Notes: generated by a model not told the origin, from the sequence alone. DNA of 64,000 nt from Thunnus maccoyii (GCF_910596095.1 NC_056539.1:25876501-25940500); one strand, 5' to 3'; counted from the first letter of the stretch, positions 47,592-61,000 are shown. Program-made: numbers and translations.

Positions 47592-48689
47592 TATCTCCCC
47601 ACTAGCCTTCTTCCCCCAAGGCTCGTGCGTAATTAGTCCATATTGTATCAGTCTGGTTAAACACATAGCTCACACATATATGCACCCTCACGGGCACATA
47701 ACCTAATTGTATGTTTTAAAGCAAGTGTGGCTCGCCTGGTCTCTCTCTGTATATGATATTACTACATTATTATAATTATAATAAGGATATCATTACTTAT
47801 AACAGTAGTGATTGTTGTACCATTGATGTAATTGGTAAATTTTAGATATGTTTAATGAATATTATCGTCGATTAAATACATGACATGACATTTATTTTCT
47901 CTGCTAAATTTTCTTTCTTTCTGTTTTTTATTTGAACATAAATACTAATCTATCGCTTAAAATGACGCATGTAATTTGGAGATGTGGGTCTGGCAAGATC
48001 CCAAATCTCTTTGAAAGATGAGAACAACTTGGAAGGTGGGCAGGGCAGGGCAGGTATAGGGGTTTATAGGGAGAGTTGCTTTTGCTGCAAATGGGCTTCC
48101 CCAAATCTTTGCTCATGGGTTCTGCGCCAGGAGCTCGGCATTGTGGCCCGGTCTACTATCCGCTTGTTCTTGGAAACAGCGTCAGAGAGCAGCTGAGAGA
48201 GGCTTAACATTTCAAACGTCTGGCGGTAGGCTGCAAAGTTTCCACCCTAAAACACTGTCATGTAGCCACGGGCTGGAGCAGGACACAACACCTCACGGCT
48301 TGGTGTTCAATAGGTAGGCTATTAGTGTGCGGTAAAGTTGTGGCTCACACTCTTAATGCGTCGATTGAGTTTGTGTCTAATGGAAGCTGGTATGTTTCAA
48401 TTAACATTACCTGTGTCAGTCAGTTATGTTGCAGGTGCTGCAGTGTTTAATTATTTAATTAACGTGTTTAAAATACGTGCGTAAAATAACATTTTATCAG
48501 ACCTATTTGGGTTTTAATGAGAAAATTTTGGCAGATAAATTTGTTTTTGTTTTTTAAAATAATGATACTTTTATCTGTAGCCTAACTACCATAACCACGT
48601 TTGATTAATTGTATCTTGATTCAAAATCCTTTTGCATCATTTGCGTAAAAGTCAGATTAAAAGTGAGATTCCGGTGCTACTAGTCATAG
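47592..48689 (+). other. Upstream region of the dmrt2 gene
   Basis: Presumably the 5' UTR and proximal promoter. It is mixed AT-rich and GC-richer blocks (about 47980-48300 is the GC-richer part). I see no clear TATA box tied to a start. An in-frame TAG directly precedes the ATG, which fixes 48690 as the first possible start of this frame. Confidence 0.4.
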
Positions 48690-51600
48690 ATGTCCGCTCA
48701 GCTGGAAGGAGGCCTGCAGCTGGAGACCACAGCAAAACTTAATGTACTAAAATCCGAAGAAATAGTTGACGTGACAAATCCTGACGGATGCCCTGTGCAG
48801 CGCGGCCGCCCCGGGGACGGAGCAGAGAATAAAATGTCCCTGTCTCCAGAGCGCCAGCAGCAGAAACCACGCAAGATGACCCGGAGCCCCAAATGTGCCC
48901 GCTGTCGGAACCACGGCGTCGTTTCGTGTTTGAAAGGCCACAAACGCTTCTGCCGCTGGAGGGACTGTCGCTGTGCCTGCTGCCTGCTGGTGGTGGAGCG
49001 GCAGCGCGTCATGGCAGCGCAGGTCGCACTGAGGCGGCAACAGGCTGCGGAGGTGAGGAGAGCACAAGGGCAGGTCAGTAATGGGAAAATGATTTACGGA
49101 TGGGTATACCATGAGTGGGTGATTATCAAGAGTTATTGACAGAAAAACCACAAAGAGTAAAATCACAATGTTGTAGGGTAATATGTGACTGTGGAAGGGA
49201 ATAAATTATTGGGGAAAAAGGTAAAATATTGAAAGCTTAATGGCTTTAAAATGATGAATGGGAGATGAATATCAGTATACATCTTTCTATTTAACACTAT
49301 ATTCGTTTTTAGCTCTCCGCATGCCTTTACTGAAAAGAGCAAAACACGTAATTTTTTTACACTTCACAGAAGTCTGGATAATGAAGGCTGAAACCTGGAT
49401 TTACACAATTATTATCTAACTTTTCAGCTGATAAATGTGACAGAATTCTCACCATCTCATGGAAGCCCATAAAAGAAAGTTTACATTTTTTATGCCCAAA
49501 TAAAGGTGCAGAACTATAACAGGCTGAAGGCATAGATTTATTTCACTATTCATATATAAGAAAAAGAACTTACATCCGATTTTTATCATTATTTGAGCAA
49601 TGTTTTACCAATTAGGTCTCTAAGGAAGACAAAATGTTATTCTAAGGATTTGAATAAGCTGTCTGCATTTATAACTGAAGGCAAAATGTAAATTTTGTAA
49701 TTATAAAATATTAACTTTGCCAATAAGTAGTTGAAATTGTGTCATATCAATTAAGTATTGTTGAGTAAAGTACAATTGATTCAAATGGCATGTATAGAGT
49801 AAGACAGGAAATTTAGATGCTACTGTGCAGAGTGACTTAATTTACAAAAATGCCAAATATCCCACAGTTTTTAAGATCTTAGAATCATACAGATCTCTGT
49901 TTTTCTCTTATATGATGTATTAATTCTTCTTAATTACCATTGAGGCATAGTCTCAGTATAATATGATTATGTCCAAATGTCTAATTCTTGTTCCCTTGCC
50001 TCTCCCAGGGTAAGAAGGGCGTTAGGTGTGCAGCACCATTGCGGAGGACGGCATATCAGCGTTACACCAGAGCAGCTGAGCCAAGCATCCTGGCTAAGAG
50101 CATCCTGCAGGGTAAAGTTTAATTAACATTTCTTTTCTCGTTAGCCCACCTCTTCTCTTCCAGACTGTGATGGAAAGTGCAGTTTTGTATTTTTATTCAT
50201 TTTCAAATTGTACAGAAACTCACTCACACATTTACTTAAACTTGTTGAACTTGTTGGTTTGTCTTAATCTTAACTATAACCGCTCCATGTCTTACCCCAG
50301 CTCTTGTTCAAGCCTTAGCCAAAGCTTAACCAAAAAACAAATATTAACCCTAAAATACGTATTTGACTTTGTGGGGACCCGTTTTTTTGTCCCCAGATGG
50401 ATTATAGTCCTCACAATGTCCAAATAAACAAATATGTCCCCAGATGGTGACTGATCAAGCACTCAACCCTCACACAAGTGCTCTTTGACACACTCGTATG
50501 CATTACATAAAGATAAACACATTGTTACTGAAAATGCATTTAGAGGGCTTGCTTGGGCTCATGCTGCCAGTTCTCCTTTTTGGATGTAATTACCCAACAC
50601 TAGACACCCATAATTTATCTAAACAAACCTGATCACTATGGCTTCACTATTTCACAACAATAGGCCATTACGGTAATACATAAATTGTATTAATACCCAC
50701 TGGCTTGCAGTCAAATCCTGCTGGAGGCTTTGTCTTCTCAGGCTTCCTGTGCTCTCGGTAAAGCGAAAATGACACTGCTAACCAACTGCATAATTAAAAT
50801 AATAAACAACAAAGCACTCAAACATAAACACAACAATTAATTGGTTGGAACAAGTTCATTATTGATAAATAATTAAATAAATGAATATATAACAACTGTA
50901 TGCTTTGCTCCCTATGCAGGGCTCAAACCCGTGGTGCCGCTGGAGGACAACACCTCCTGTTGGTCAAAGCAGCCACAGCGCGACCACTTTACATGCCCCT
51001 CCATCAGCGCCCGGATGAGGAAGAGGAGAGCCTTTGCTGACAAGGAACTGGAGAACGTGATGCTGGAGCGGGAGCTGAGGCAGCGAGAGCTACAGAGTGA
51101 CCTTACCTTTTCCTCCTCTGCCCTCGTTCCTATGCTTCACCCTCCACCCCAGCCCATTTCCCCGAGCCTTCACTGCTGCCCGCTCAACAAGGACCCCAAC
51201 ACTGCAGGAACATCCAGCTATGTGCCTGTTTATAAATATAAGCCTCTGTATGAGTGTGACTTCCACTTCTATCAGTTCTTCCAACTGAAGAGCAGGTCAA
51301 CTATAGAAGGTGACTATAATGACTTCTTGTTATGCCGAAGCGCAGAGCACAGCAGGGAAGAGGAGGATGAGGTGCAGAGTGGCTGGAAAGGCTGTGAGAA
51401 GAAAGACCAATCAGAACTGATACGTCTACCATCACAACAAAGGCTCAAACATCATGACAACACCTTGACAGGTCTGGATCTTGTCAAAGCGCCCTCAAAA
51501 CCAACAGAAATAATAGACTCAAGTGGCTCTTCAACCATTACACGCTCAATTTTTGGATCAGATCAGGGTATCCAGGGCATGCCAGATATCAGTGCAGCCA

Positions 51601-51770
51601 GCAGGACTTTTGATCCCTCACTTCTGACAGCTAAGGGCTGGTGCGCAGACACTCCTGTCACCCAGGCAGGTTCTCATGCCGACTCTGTCAAGAGCTCTCA
51701 TGGCAGCTCAGTCAGGACTCCAGCTGTGAGGCCATTACCTTTCTCTGTGGAGGCTCTGCTGAGAGCCTGA
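48690..51770 (+). CDS. dmrt2b: DMRT2-family transcription factor (DM domain), probable dmrt2b
   Basis: Three coding exons: 48690-49073, 50009-50111 and 50920-51770 (1338 nt, 445 residues). Donors are CAG/GTCAGT and G/GTAAAG; acceptors are CTCCCAG/G and TATGCAG/G; phases agree. The DM domain (about residues 68-118) starts [20 protein letters not shown] and keeps all eight zinc ligands (C69, C72, H75, H84, C88, C93, C95, C98) and the [16 protein letters not shown] recognition tail. Exon 2 ([19 protein letters not shown]) and exon 3 ([20 protein letters not shown]) carry motifs diagnostic for DMRT2. It should bind DNA in the nucleus; DMRT2 proteins act in somite and left-right or muscle development. 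Residue 97 is Cys where DMRT2 and DMRT3 usually have Asn. Absence of dmrt3 or dmrt1 nearby and this divergence favour the dmrt2b paralog over dmrt2a. Family certain, paralog less so. Confidence 0.9.
50112..50919 (+). other. Intron 2 of dmrt2, with a small repeat-like segment
   Basis: Around 50340-50450 it contains TTTGTGGGGACC ... GTCCCCAGATGG ... TGTCCCCAGATGG, resembling a common fish intronic repeat with GTGGGGACC/GTCCCCAC words. The rest is AT-rich. Intron 1 (49074-50008) shows nothing recognisable. Confidence 0.4.
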
Positions 51771-54023
51771 CAGGCAAAGGCAGTGGAAAGTGGTGCACTG
51801 CACTTTGTTTATGTGCGGACTAAGAATTGATGTGGAGGGTATAAATATAAAAATGGCTAGTTGTATTACAGGTTTTCTTGACAAGGTCTTGTGGCCATAA
51901 AGTGGCAATAGGTGAAATATTTAAAAACGATTTCCAGAACATGAATTACAGTGTTTGTATTTTTTATATTTCATGAAAATGTATTTTGCTATACTTTAAC
52001 TACAATTAAAAATATTACAATGAAATATACTGTATATATGTACTTCATTACTATATTTTCATTTACTTGCATACACTGAGCATATTTTGTACAAATATAC
52101 ATTTTGCAAATGTAATACTGTTTTATACTCCTCTGTCAGCACTCTGCTTTGACCCTCTCGGATCAATCATATTTTATTCTCTTTTCCTGCAGAAGAAATA
52201 TACAGTACACACATAAAACAAAGTTGATGAAAAAGGCAAGTACTGTTTGAACTTGTTCCCGTTCCTTACTTTATTCTTTGATTTTTAAATCAAAGTGTAG
52301 ATGTGGCTGGCTGATCTCTGTGTTCCTCTCGGGCATTGCAGTGTCAAAACAAACCAGGTGCGGCTCAGAAATCTCTCTTAACTCATAGGAAAACTAACAA
52401 TGAGAGGAGCATGAGGTGAAGCAGGTGGTGGTGTGCCAAGAAGACAGTAGACAAAGATTTTTCAAAAATGTCTCTGTAATAGCACAGAAAGGGCTGACAG
52501 TAAAACATTCTAACTTGGATATTTCTGCATCTGTTTGCTCCTTTTTTACCATGTGAGAAATATGCATACATTATTAATTCTTGTTTCATTGCTCTATTTT
52601 TCTTCAAATTTTGTCAGACTGAAGTCATTATAATTTTGTAACCTAAAACCCACTGATCATATGGCATACTGTTTAATATTTCATACAGTATCATTTCATC
52701 ACACCAATAGACTGAGGGAAGATGGGGAATAGTCACCAAAGGGGATGGGAGGGTGCTAGCGTTGCCTAGGCGACATTGTTCTTTATTGTATGCTATGCCT
52801 GACGCCAGGGTTTGTTTGAACACGCATTTGATCTATATCCGCTTTCTACTTTTTTTCTCCTTCTCCGTTTTTTTGTTTGGCGCTGTAATCTCACAGAGAT
52901 GGAGGTCAGATACTTTTGACAACTCTGGACCTTGTGGCGTCAACACAGAGGTGATAGCGCACTGCTCCGTGTCTTTGTTTGCTTGTATCTACCAGCATAT
53001 CAGAATGCCTTTCTCCCTGTCTTTTCACAGAGAGGCGAGATTGGTACAAAGGAAGATGAGGTTGTGAGCCTGAAAGCCTTGAATATGTGCCATTGTGTTT
53101 TACTGCTCACTATCAGAACAGATTTTACAATATTAAAACCTCTTTGTCGCAGAGAGTGCAAATTGCCATTTTCACTATGATGATAAAAAGATAAGCATCA
53201 ATCACAAAGGGATGATAATGACTTCTGTGAAGAATAACACAGAGGATATAAATCAATTTTCCCCCTGGCAAAGCTAGGGGAAATGCTCATTTATCTAGTT
53301 CCCCCATGTTTCATTCTGGAGTGTCCTTAGACGAGGTGTGTGGTGGCTTAATAGATAGCAACCCCGCTCTCAAATGCCACTCACGTTCCACCGTTCTTGT
53401 TAGGACTGTGCCAGGGACAGACAGATTAGCTTTATTGTTCTGTGCTCTTTGGAAAGGTTTGATTCGATCTGCAATCGGCAGTTTATTAACATTTTCCTTT
53501 GTGGGCCAGGGGAGGAAAGGAAAGAGAATGAGGATGTAGGGGGGTTATTGGATTGGGGCCAGTGTGCTGACAAAGCAGTTTCAACAAGTTGAAACATGTT
53601 TTTAGATTTGTAACAGCTCTGTGCTCTAACCCTCAACCCTTCTCCTTCATTGCCTTCTGCCGTTTGTCGCCCACCACTGGCACTCCTGCTGTTCACGCTC
53701 TTGTTGTGCCTCATTTCCATTTCAGCCGGATTGATTTCACTCGTTCCAGGGTAGAAAAGCTTTGCTTTGGCGTGTCTCTCTCACTCTAATCTTCATATTT
53801 CCATCATACAGACTCTATCAGCAGCGGTAGTGACAGGAAAGATGGGAGAAAATAAAGAAAAGAGGCAGAGAGCACTGGGGGAGACATGACAAAGAGCCCC
53901 CCAGAACTCTTCTAGTTCACCTCCACCCTGTTATTTCCAACTGAATTCATCTGAAATAATCAAGCATTACAGACTTATACACGCTGCCAAAGGCCTTTTC
54001 CTGGCATAGCATAAAGCCATAAT
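51771..54023. other. dmrt2 3' UTR then non-coding
   Basis: The likely polyadenylation signal ATTAAA at 52005-52010 lies about 235 nt after the stop. Beyond it no gene or repeat is recognised up to the TAA microsatellite. Confidence 0.45.
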
Positions 54024-54024
54024 G

Positions 54025-54083
<59 letters not shown>
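54024..54083. repeat. (TAA)n microsatellite at a LINE 3' end
   Basis: About 20 TAA units, directly joined to the 3' terminus of the minus-strand LINE that follows (ATGTATTATTATT on the minus strand). Confidence 0.9.
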
Positions 54084-54085
<2 letters not shown>

Positions 54086-55345
54086 ATTTAATTTGTACTG
54101 CACTTTTCATTCATAGTGAAACTCAAAGTGCTACAGTATTAATAACAGGACATACAACATAAAGAGAATAGTAATAAGAGTTAAGATGAAAAGCCTTCAT
54201 AAATAGAAAGGTTTTTAGGCCTTTTTATAAAGAGGCTATGGTCTGTGCTGCCCTCAGACGGTTAGGAAGGCTGTTCCACAGTGTGGTGCAGCAGAGCAGA
54301 GGGCTTGATCCCCCATGGTGCGGAGTTTGGTAATGGGGGCCCGGAGGAGCAAGCTGCTGGCAGATCTGAGGGTGCGGGTGGAGGTTTGTTGTATGATCAA
54401 TTTCTGTAGGTAGGGAGGCGCATGTCCGTTGATGGATTTCTATGTGAGCAGCAAGACATTGTAGTCAATCCTGAAGGAGACAGAGAGCCAGTGCAATGAA
54501 AACAGAATTGGTGTTTTATGTTTGTGTTTTTGCACTCTCATCAGGATCCTGGCAGCACTGTTCTAAATGCGCTGGAGCTTCTTCATGCTCCTGCCAGGAA
54601 TCCCTGTGAAGAGGTCATTGCAGTAGTTCAGTCTTGAGGAGATAAAGGCATGGCTCTGCATCTGACAGGTTTAGAGAGGGACTGAGTTTAGAGATGTTTT
54701 TGAGATGGCAGAAAGAGGTTTTGCATAGATGTCTTTTACGGTCATCAAAAGTCAGCTGAGGGTCAAACCTCACACTCAGATTAGTGACTGAGGAGGAAAG
54801 GGGGATGTTCTGGTTGTCAAAGGTGAGATGAAGTATGGAGGATGACTGAATCTGGTGTGGAGTGCCAATAAGCAGAGCTTCAGTTTTGCTGCTGTTTAAC
54901 TGGAGGAAACTTATGCTCATCCAGGCCTTTATCTCCTTAAGACAGGTGCTGAGGCATGACATGGCTGCAGAAGGGCTTGGGGCTGTTTTGATGTACAGCT
55001 GGGTTTCATCAGCATAGCAATGAAAAGATATCCCATTTCTGCTGATGACACATCCAAGGGGGAGCATGTAAAGGGTAAACAGGATGGGGCAGAGAATTGA
55101 TCCTTGTGTAACACCACAGGTGACAGGGAGTGATCTAGACCTGCCTCTTCCCAGTGAGACATACTCAGTCCTACCAGAAAGGTAGGACTGAAACTACTTA
55201 AGTGTAGAGTGTGACAGTCCAAAGGTGGTATGGAGGTGCTCTAAGAGAATAGCACTCAGGTCAAGGAGAATCAGGAGAGAAGGGGACCCTGCATCAGCTG
55301 CCATCAACAGGTCATTCACAATCCTGAGTAGAGCTTTTTAGTACT
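54084..55345 (-). mobile_element. L2/CR1-like LINE, 5'-truncated 3' part
   Basis: The minus strand encodes the second half of a reverse transcriptase: LSGRTEYVSLGRGRSRSLPV, VTQGSILCPILFTLYMLPLG, then the catalytic block FHCYADETQLY, NSSKTEALLIG, and post-RT segments (FTGIPGRSMKKLQR, NSAARILMRV). It ends with the typical ACTTTGAGTTTCACTATGAA and GAAAAGTGCAGTACAAATTA tail. The usual YADD is YADE here. Several stops and frame changes follow (for example near 54615 and 54570). No endonuclease domain is present. It is a truncated, dead copy. Confidence 0.8.
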
Positions 55346-56432
55346 GTTTATACAGCTGTATAGTACAAAACTATCAAAATGATCTTTGTTTTCCTATTGC
55401 CTTCATTTCCCTCACCACCTTGTAGTGTTTACACTAGCTGCATGCAAAAGCAGACGTGCAGGGAAGGTAAATTCTCAAGGCGGTTTTTCACAGGACTCCC
55501 GCCTTGCTTCAAGATCTGACTGAAGTGGCAAGACCTCTCGGGTTGTCTGGTATGATCTACATAACAGTTTTAGCTCCTCTCCTGGACAGATCATCAGCAA
55601 TATTTAGTATCAAGGTTCAGTGGAAAGCCTTTGATCATACTACCAGCTCTCCTCATTATAGAATGGGAGAGAACTAAAAGCATATGTCTTGTTGTGGCAA
55701 GGTCATTTCCCTTGGCACCTCTAAGAGAGCTGCAATCTGAATGTAATAGTGTTGTTATGGGTTGTTTGGACAGTGAAAAGAGCTCTTCAGGTCGATTAGC
55801 AAGGCTGCCCCTGACACCCTTAGCTTGAATAAGAAGAAAGAGCATTCCTGTTAAAAGATTTTTTAATGATCATCTGGTTGGTTTGCTAAATACAGCTGCA
55901 ACTGAACTTGTGAACACGAGCAAGCATAGTGTTGAGTCTCATGAACCTGGTGTATTAGCATGACAAAGACAAAATTTTGCTGATATTTTGTGGAACCAAA
56001 ACAGCAGCCCAATTGCTCAAGGACACCCCGAATTGTTTACTCCCTCATTTGTTCTCAAATGTTCTCATACCTTCAAGCTGAGGGATTTGCCTTTAAATTG
56101 AATAATTCTAATTAATTTCACACATTTTTAGGTGATTCACTGTAGGGATTAACAATAACCTGCACATAAGGTGAATGATAAATATACAATAAATGTGGAA
56201 GGATTGTTGGATGTATGATGGAAAGTCTAGTCATGATGTTCTGTGTGGCCTTTGTCACAATCCAAGAGTACATTGACATTATGATAATAAATGCTAAGGA
56301 ATGTGGATCTGTTATGATGTGCTTATGTGTTTGATGAGCTGCAGGTGAGCTGATTGGTTGGTTAGATTGCCTAAGTGGTTTCTGGTCAGTGATTGGTCAC
56401 CAAGTCTTGTGAGTTTTCCTTTTTTAGCTTCC
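55346..56432. other. Non-coding with one member of a repeated 41-bp unit
   Basis: The unit at 55596-55636 recurs at 57851-57891. Otherwise no gene or repeat is recognised. Confidence 0.4.
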
Positions 56433-57130
56433 AACCATAGGCTGTACATAAAGATGGACGTAGTCAGGTGTGACGTCACCCATTGATTTACATTTTGAAG
56501 CCCAGAGTTGCTGCTTTTGGGTGGGATCATCTTTTCCATTTGGAGCCAAGACCTTCCAAATAAGAAGTGTGGGGTGTCGCCTTTCACGGTCAGTTTGGTG
56601 TTGTCAAACATTCCATGCCACTTTGGACCACTAGCTTACTGAGAACACCGACCGGTGCACACTTGGGCGAACATTATCTATTTCAGTTAAACTGTGCTGA
56701 CAAAGCAGGTATCATATTCAAGTAACATTAAACTTACCAAAACAATGTCTGACAGCATCCTGTGAGGGTCTTGTTAATGTAACTCCTTAACCACAAACAC
56801 TGTAGAACTGTATGTCTGGAGAAATATCACAGTTTATTCTTTAAACAGAAGCTCTTAAAATCAGAGACCGTGTGAGTCCACAAGCTGGGGAGAGCAACAT
56901 GCAAGTGAACTGTGCATTTATAAGAGGGCCGAATTTAGCGAATGAGACCATAATGACTCATTAAAAAATTATTGACTTTGTATTTTTTAGAGAGAAGTTG
57001 ATGCTTTTTGAATGGGAGTCAATTGGAGCCAGGGACTTTCTGGAGCCAGCATCTAGTGGCAGTTGCTGGCATTGCACTTTAAGGTACTTTTGCATTGGCT
57101 TCAGCCTGAAGCTGTGGTAGTTGCTGCTTG
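56433..57130 (+). repeat. Dispersed element, family B, copy with left end
   Basis: Begins AACCATAGGCTGTACATAAA, then AGATGGACGTAGTC and GTGACGTCACCCATTG. The first 14 bases differ by one from the inverted end of the element at 937-1052. Later parts (GAGACCATAATGACTCATTA, GCACTTTAAGGTACTTTTGC) match the 62990-63260 fragment in order. A right end is not seen. The 99- and 115-codon minus-strand frames inside are not considered genes. Confidence 0.55.
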
Positions 57131-58024
57131 CTTTCAACAAACCAGTATGGTGATGTGTGATATTAAAATTGTATTTTATTGTAAATAATCTGGTGCACAA
57201 TCCTATTGCAGCCCTCGGAGACATAAGAGCATGTAGCCTACTGTTTAAGTGATTTGTGTTTTGGTATATTTTTATGTGGTTATGTGAGTAGGCTACTGTT
57301 TGGGTCATTTAAGGTCCAGTTTGTTTATTGTGTGTGCTGTATGATCACCCTGGAATCAACACATAAAAATAAAAAATCTAAAGTTTGTTATTAACATCAA
57401 GATCTAGTCAAGATAATCTGCTATCACTACTATCTACAACCCCTAACAGCATTAAAATGACTGCAGCACTGTTTGTCTGAGAGTAACTAAAGTGTACAGT
57501 AATCACAACATTCTAGAGACAGAACTGAAGGAGCTGTAGGAAATATTAAAGCAGACTCGCTCACCTGAAAACACTGACACACATTCTTCATCTTGTGTTT
57601 GCTCATGCACACAATATAAATGATTACATGTGAATTGCAACCATGTAATAAACTACATGGGCACATGCTAATCATTTAAAAACAGTTTTCCTCTAGATAA
57701 GTGACTTTTTCATTCAATCACATTAAAAGTTAAATGTACTTTTCCCAAGGATATGTGCTTGGATTTATTGCATGGTTTTATTTATTAGGATTCTTTCTGT
57801 TATTATTACACTCCAGGCAGTGTTCCCTCTATTCATTTCAGCAAAGTATCTGCAACATTGAGTATCAGGGTTCAGGGCAAAGCGTTTGATCTCTCTGCCA
57901 ACTTGCCACGCACTTTGGATTCTCTTCTGTCCCACCCTGCCCTGCAACAGCCCTGCATGCTCTTTGGTGTCTGGTAGCCAAGCTTGAACCAGAGGCACTG
58001 GTGTATGGTTACGCTACAGCTGTG
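57131..58024. other. Non-coding, holds second copy of the 41-bp unit
   Basis: Copy 2 of the unit is at 57851-57891. Nothing else is recognised. Confidence 0.4.
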
Positions 58025-58049
58025 AGTGTGTGTGTGTGTGTGTGTGTGC
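58025..58049. repeat. (GT)n microsatellite
   Basis: About 12 uninterrupted GT units. Confidence 0.9.
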
Positions 58050-61000
58050 ATTTGAGACATGGGTACAACAGGCTTGCTTTGATTTGTGGATACGGGCCAG
58101 TAATGAAAGCATCTTCAGTATTGCAGTGACTCAGTTAGCACACAGTCATTTCAAAGCCATACAATCACCCCTCAGAATAAAAGAAAAAAATGATAAATAT
58201 ATTATATAAAAGTAAACATTGTCACATCTAGAGCCAAACAGTAAAAAGATGTCCCTTCACCTCTTCAACCATAATCGAATGAATCCATGGTGTTCAACCT
58301 TTCAGAGTTTGAAATGCCAACCTTTAATCATAGTGAGCCCCTACAGCCAATGATGTAATTTATTTATATACCAGAAAACAGTGCCAAGAATCATTCATCA
58401 AGTTTTGTACAAATTTGACAGCGATATCTGAGACATGTTAGAGTTATATCAATTGACCTTCAGTGATCAAATCAGTGTAGTTTTTTAAAGTCTGGAATAC
58501 AGTGTGGAAATATATTGTCCCTGCAAGCGTCCGGCCATTGGTGTTTAAGATATCACCTCAAATATTTCATATGAGAGATGGATGGTCAGCCACACAGACA
58601 AACAAACAAGACACAATCAATAGATCATGTCACCAGACAACCTAGTTAAATCTGTCTGCACAGTACAGATGGAGTTTGGGCAGTGCAGGTCACTCCGCGC
58701 TCTTAAGTCAAGGACAGGGATTTCACAAAAGACAAACAAAGCAAAAGCACAACAAACACAATCAAAAACTTATATTTCTTTAGTCTGAATGTCTATAAAA
58801 GTATAATGTCCTTTTAAAAAGGTAATTTTCTCCTTTATTTACTGAATGGAGAGTGACGGAAAAAAGACGGTATAAGTATGTTCGTATGAGCATTTATGAA
58901 ACTTACATAAAGGTTTAACATACGGTACAGTAGTTATGACACTCAAACACACGTTGGAGGGTTTGCCCTCCGACACTTAAACCAATGTTTGTCATGTGCC
59001 AAATAAATAGTAATTTAACTCTTAAGGCTCAGACAAGTTTTCAGTCCATGTATCCAGCTATTTTGAGGTAGCATACTCTATCTACCCCAGTTGTTCCATA
59101 AATTCACCATGATGACCATCGGAGCTAATAGAAACAACAAGGCTTTAATAGAGAACAAGCGTCTGGTCTGCCCTCTGACAGAGACATTCCTAATTGACTG
59201 TAGTTGGGTTCCAGTCTGACCACCGCCACCCTTCATTTAACAGAAGAACAAACACATGGGTTCTCGCTTTTAAAAGACAGCCCTGTGTGTAACCGAGCCT
59301 GCCGTGGTTGGACTCAAAATTTCACAGCTTTAAAAACATCTTTGAAACAGGCAGGGTAGAGTTCTCTCCCGCACCGCCACATTTGCCCCCATCCTGTACT
59401 ATTTGGGTTTTTCCATACGCTGTTGTGTGTGTGTACAGTATTTGTGTGCTTGCATGTGTGCAGAGCTGCCCTGTCACTATTCCAGCAGCCTTGGGGACGA
59501 CCGAGGGTGCCCGCGGCTGCAGCTGTGTGGCGATCCAGTTACCATCACATGGTGCCGCTTGGCCGCTGAAGAACTACCTCTGCAATATTAGAAACCAAAG
59601 CAGACCACAAGACCGCACTTTCTCTCACCTCGCTTTCACTGGCTGTCTCTCCCTCCAGAAAACATTATAGCATTGAAGAGATATTGATACAACAGCCTGC
59701 ACCAACCTTAAAATCCTGTTTTAAAGTTAAACTATTGTGCTGTGTGTCAAAATTTTGGGTTGGTGATGAGCTTGTCACCTCCTGCTGGTTGCCATCTGTT
59801 AAACGCTTGTTGAACATGCTTTCTCCATCTCCAGTACCCATCCCTTCCCTTCCCTCACCGCAGAGAGGGAGGCACTTTTGCAAATGTGGAAGAAAACAGA
59901 GTCAAGGGAGGGAGGGAATAGTGCAGTAATCTCTTTCATCAGATATGATTATTTAGCATATAAATACATTGTAATACAGTTTATAAATGTCAGCACTTTC
60001 CTCAGAGACGTTAGAAAGCTTCTAGCTGTGATCAGCTCCACACAGCCTCAGCATAACCTTCACAGCTTTGTACCCTGGCCCCAGAGCTCCCACCTTATAA
60101 GCTAAAACCAGCACATGCCAGGCAAGTTCAGGAACTTTATAGACCAGGGGTGGCAGCAATAACATCAATGCAAAAACAGCTCAGACTGCCGGACCATTAA
60201 AGCAGTATTTACCCAGCTTGGTACGGATTTTATTCTATAGAAAATTCTGCAAACCCAAACTCAAACAATTCCCTCGACCACATTCTGACTCCCAGTAATC
60301 CAATCCACCCTGATGTTATTCATGTCCTGATCTGTAAACCCCCCGTATGCTAACATATTGGCACCCTCTTACAAGTGATTGATTATCTCTGAGGCCTAGT
60401 TCGTAAAAGGAGAGGATAGTGGATTTTAATGACATATAAAACCATGTTTTGATGTCAGGTTCACAAACCTTTAAGAATAACAGCTGGCACCAGCAGAGTG
60501 CTGGAGCGCTCGAGTCGCAAGCATTCAAGGAAAAGTGTGGGCAAGTTGAGATGGCGTGATAGCAGGAACCCTGGAGCTTGCTATAACCCATAACTGTGAT
60601 TCAACCTGCCAAGATCAGCAGCATGTTTTAAAGTGTTTTACTTTTCCTTTTAGTCAAGCAAGATTATGCTCACACACAAACCCGTCGACCATGCCACGGC
60701 CAAAACTAAGAGAATAAAAACACAGAGAGGATAGAAGGATGACAATTTAGTCTAATAGCTTTTAAAATGTAAATAGTGTCGGTAAAAAGATGTTATTATA
60801 CATCTCATGTTTCAGTGGAGCACATGTTACAGCCATTTATAGAGAACAAAGGGTCTATTTCAGGTTCGTGTTTTGACTGGTGGTGAAATAGATGGGGGAT
60901 GAGGCAAAGCCTGTCACTGTGTCTGTCTTCATGCTCAACTCTGTCGCTATTGGTTATGAAGTGTTTTCTCATTTGAAATGAAACACTTCCTCCAAATTCA

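Noticed and set aside
48698-49166. Minus-strand frames of 104 and 139 codons over dmrt2 exon 1
   Set aside because: Antisense shadows of a GC-rich coding exon.
50690-50720. tRNA-like GTCAAATCCTGC
   Set aside because: Resembles a B box only; no cloverleaf or A box around it.
54929-55222. 97-codon minus-strand frame
   Set aside because: Out-of-frame reading of the LINE reverse-transcriptase region; the in-frame reading shows the RT motifs.
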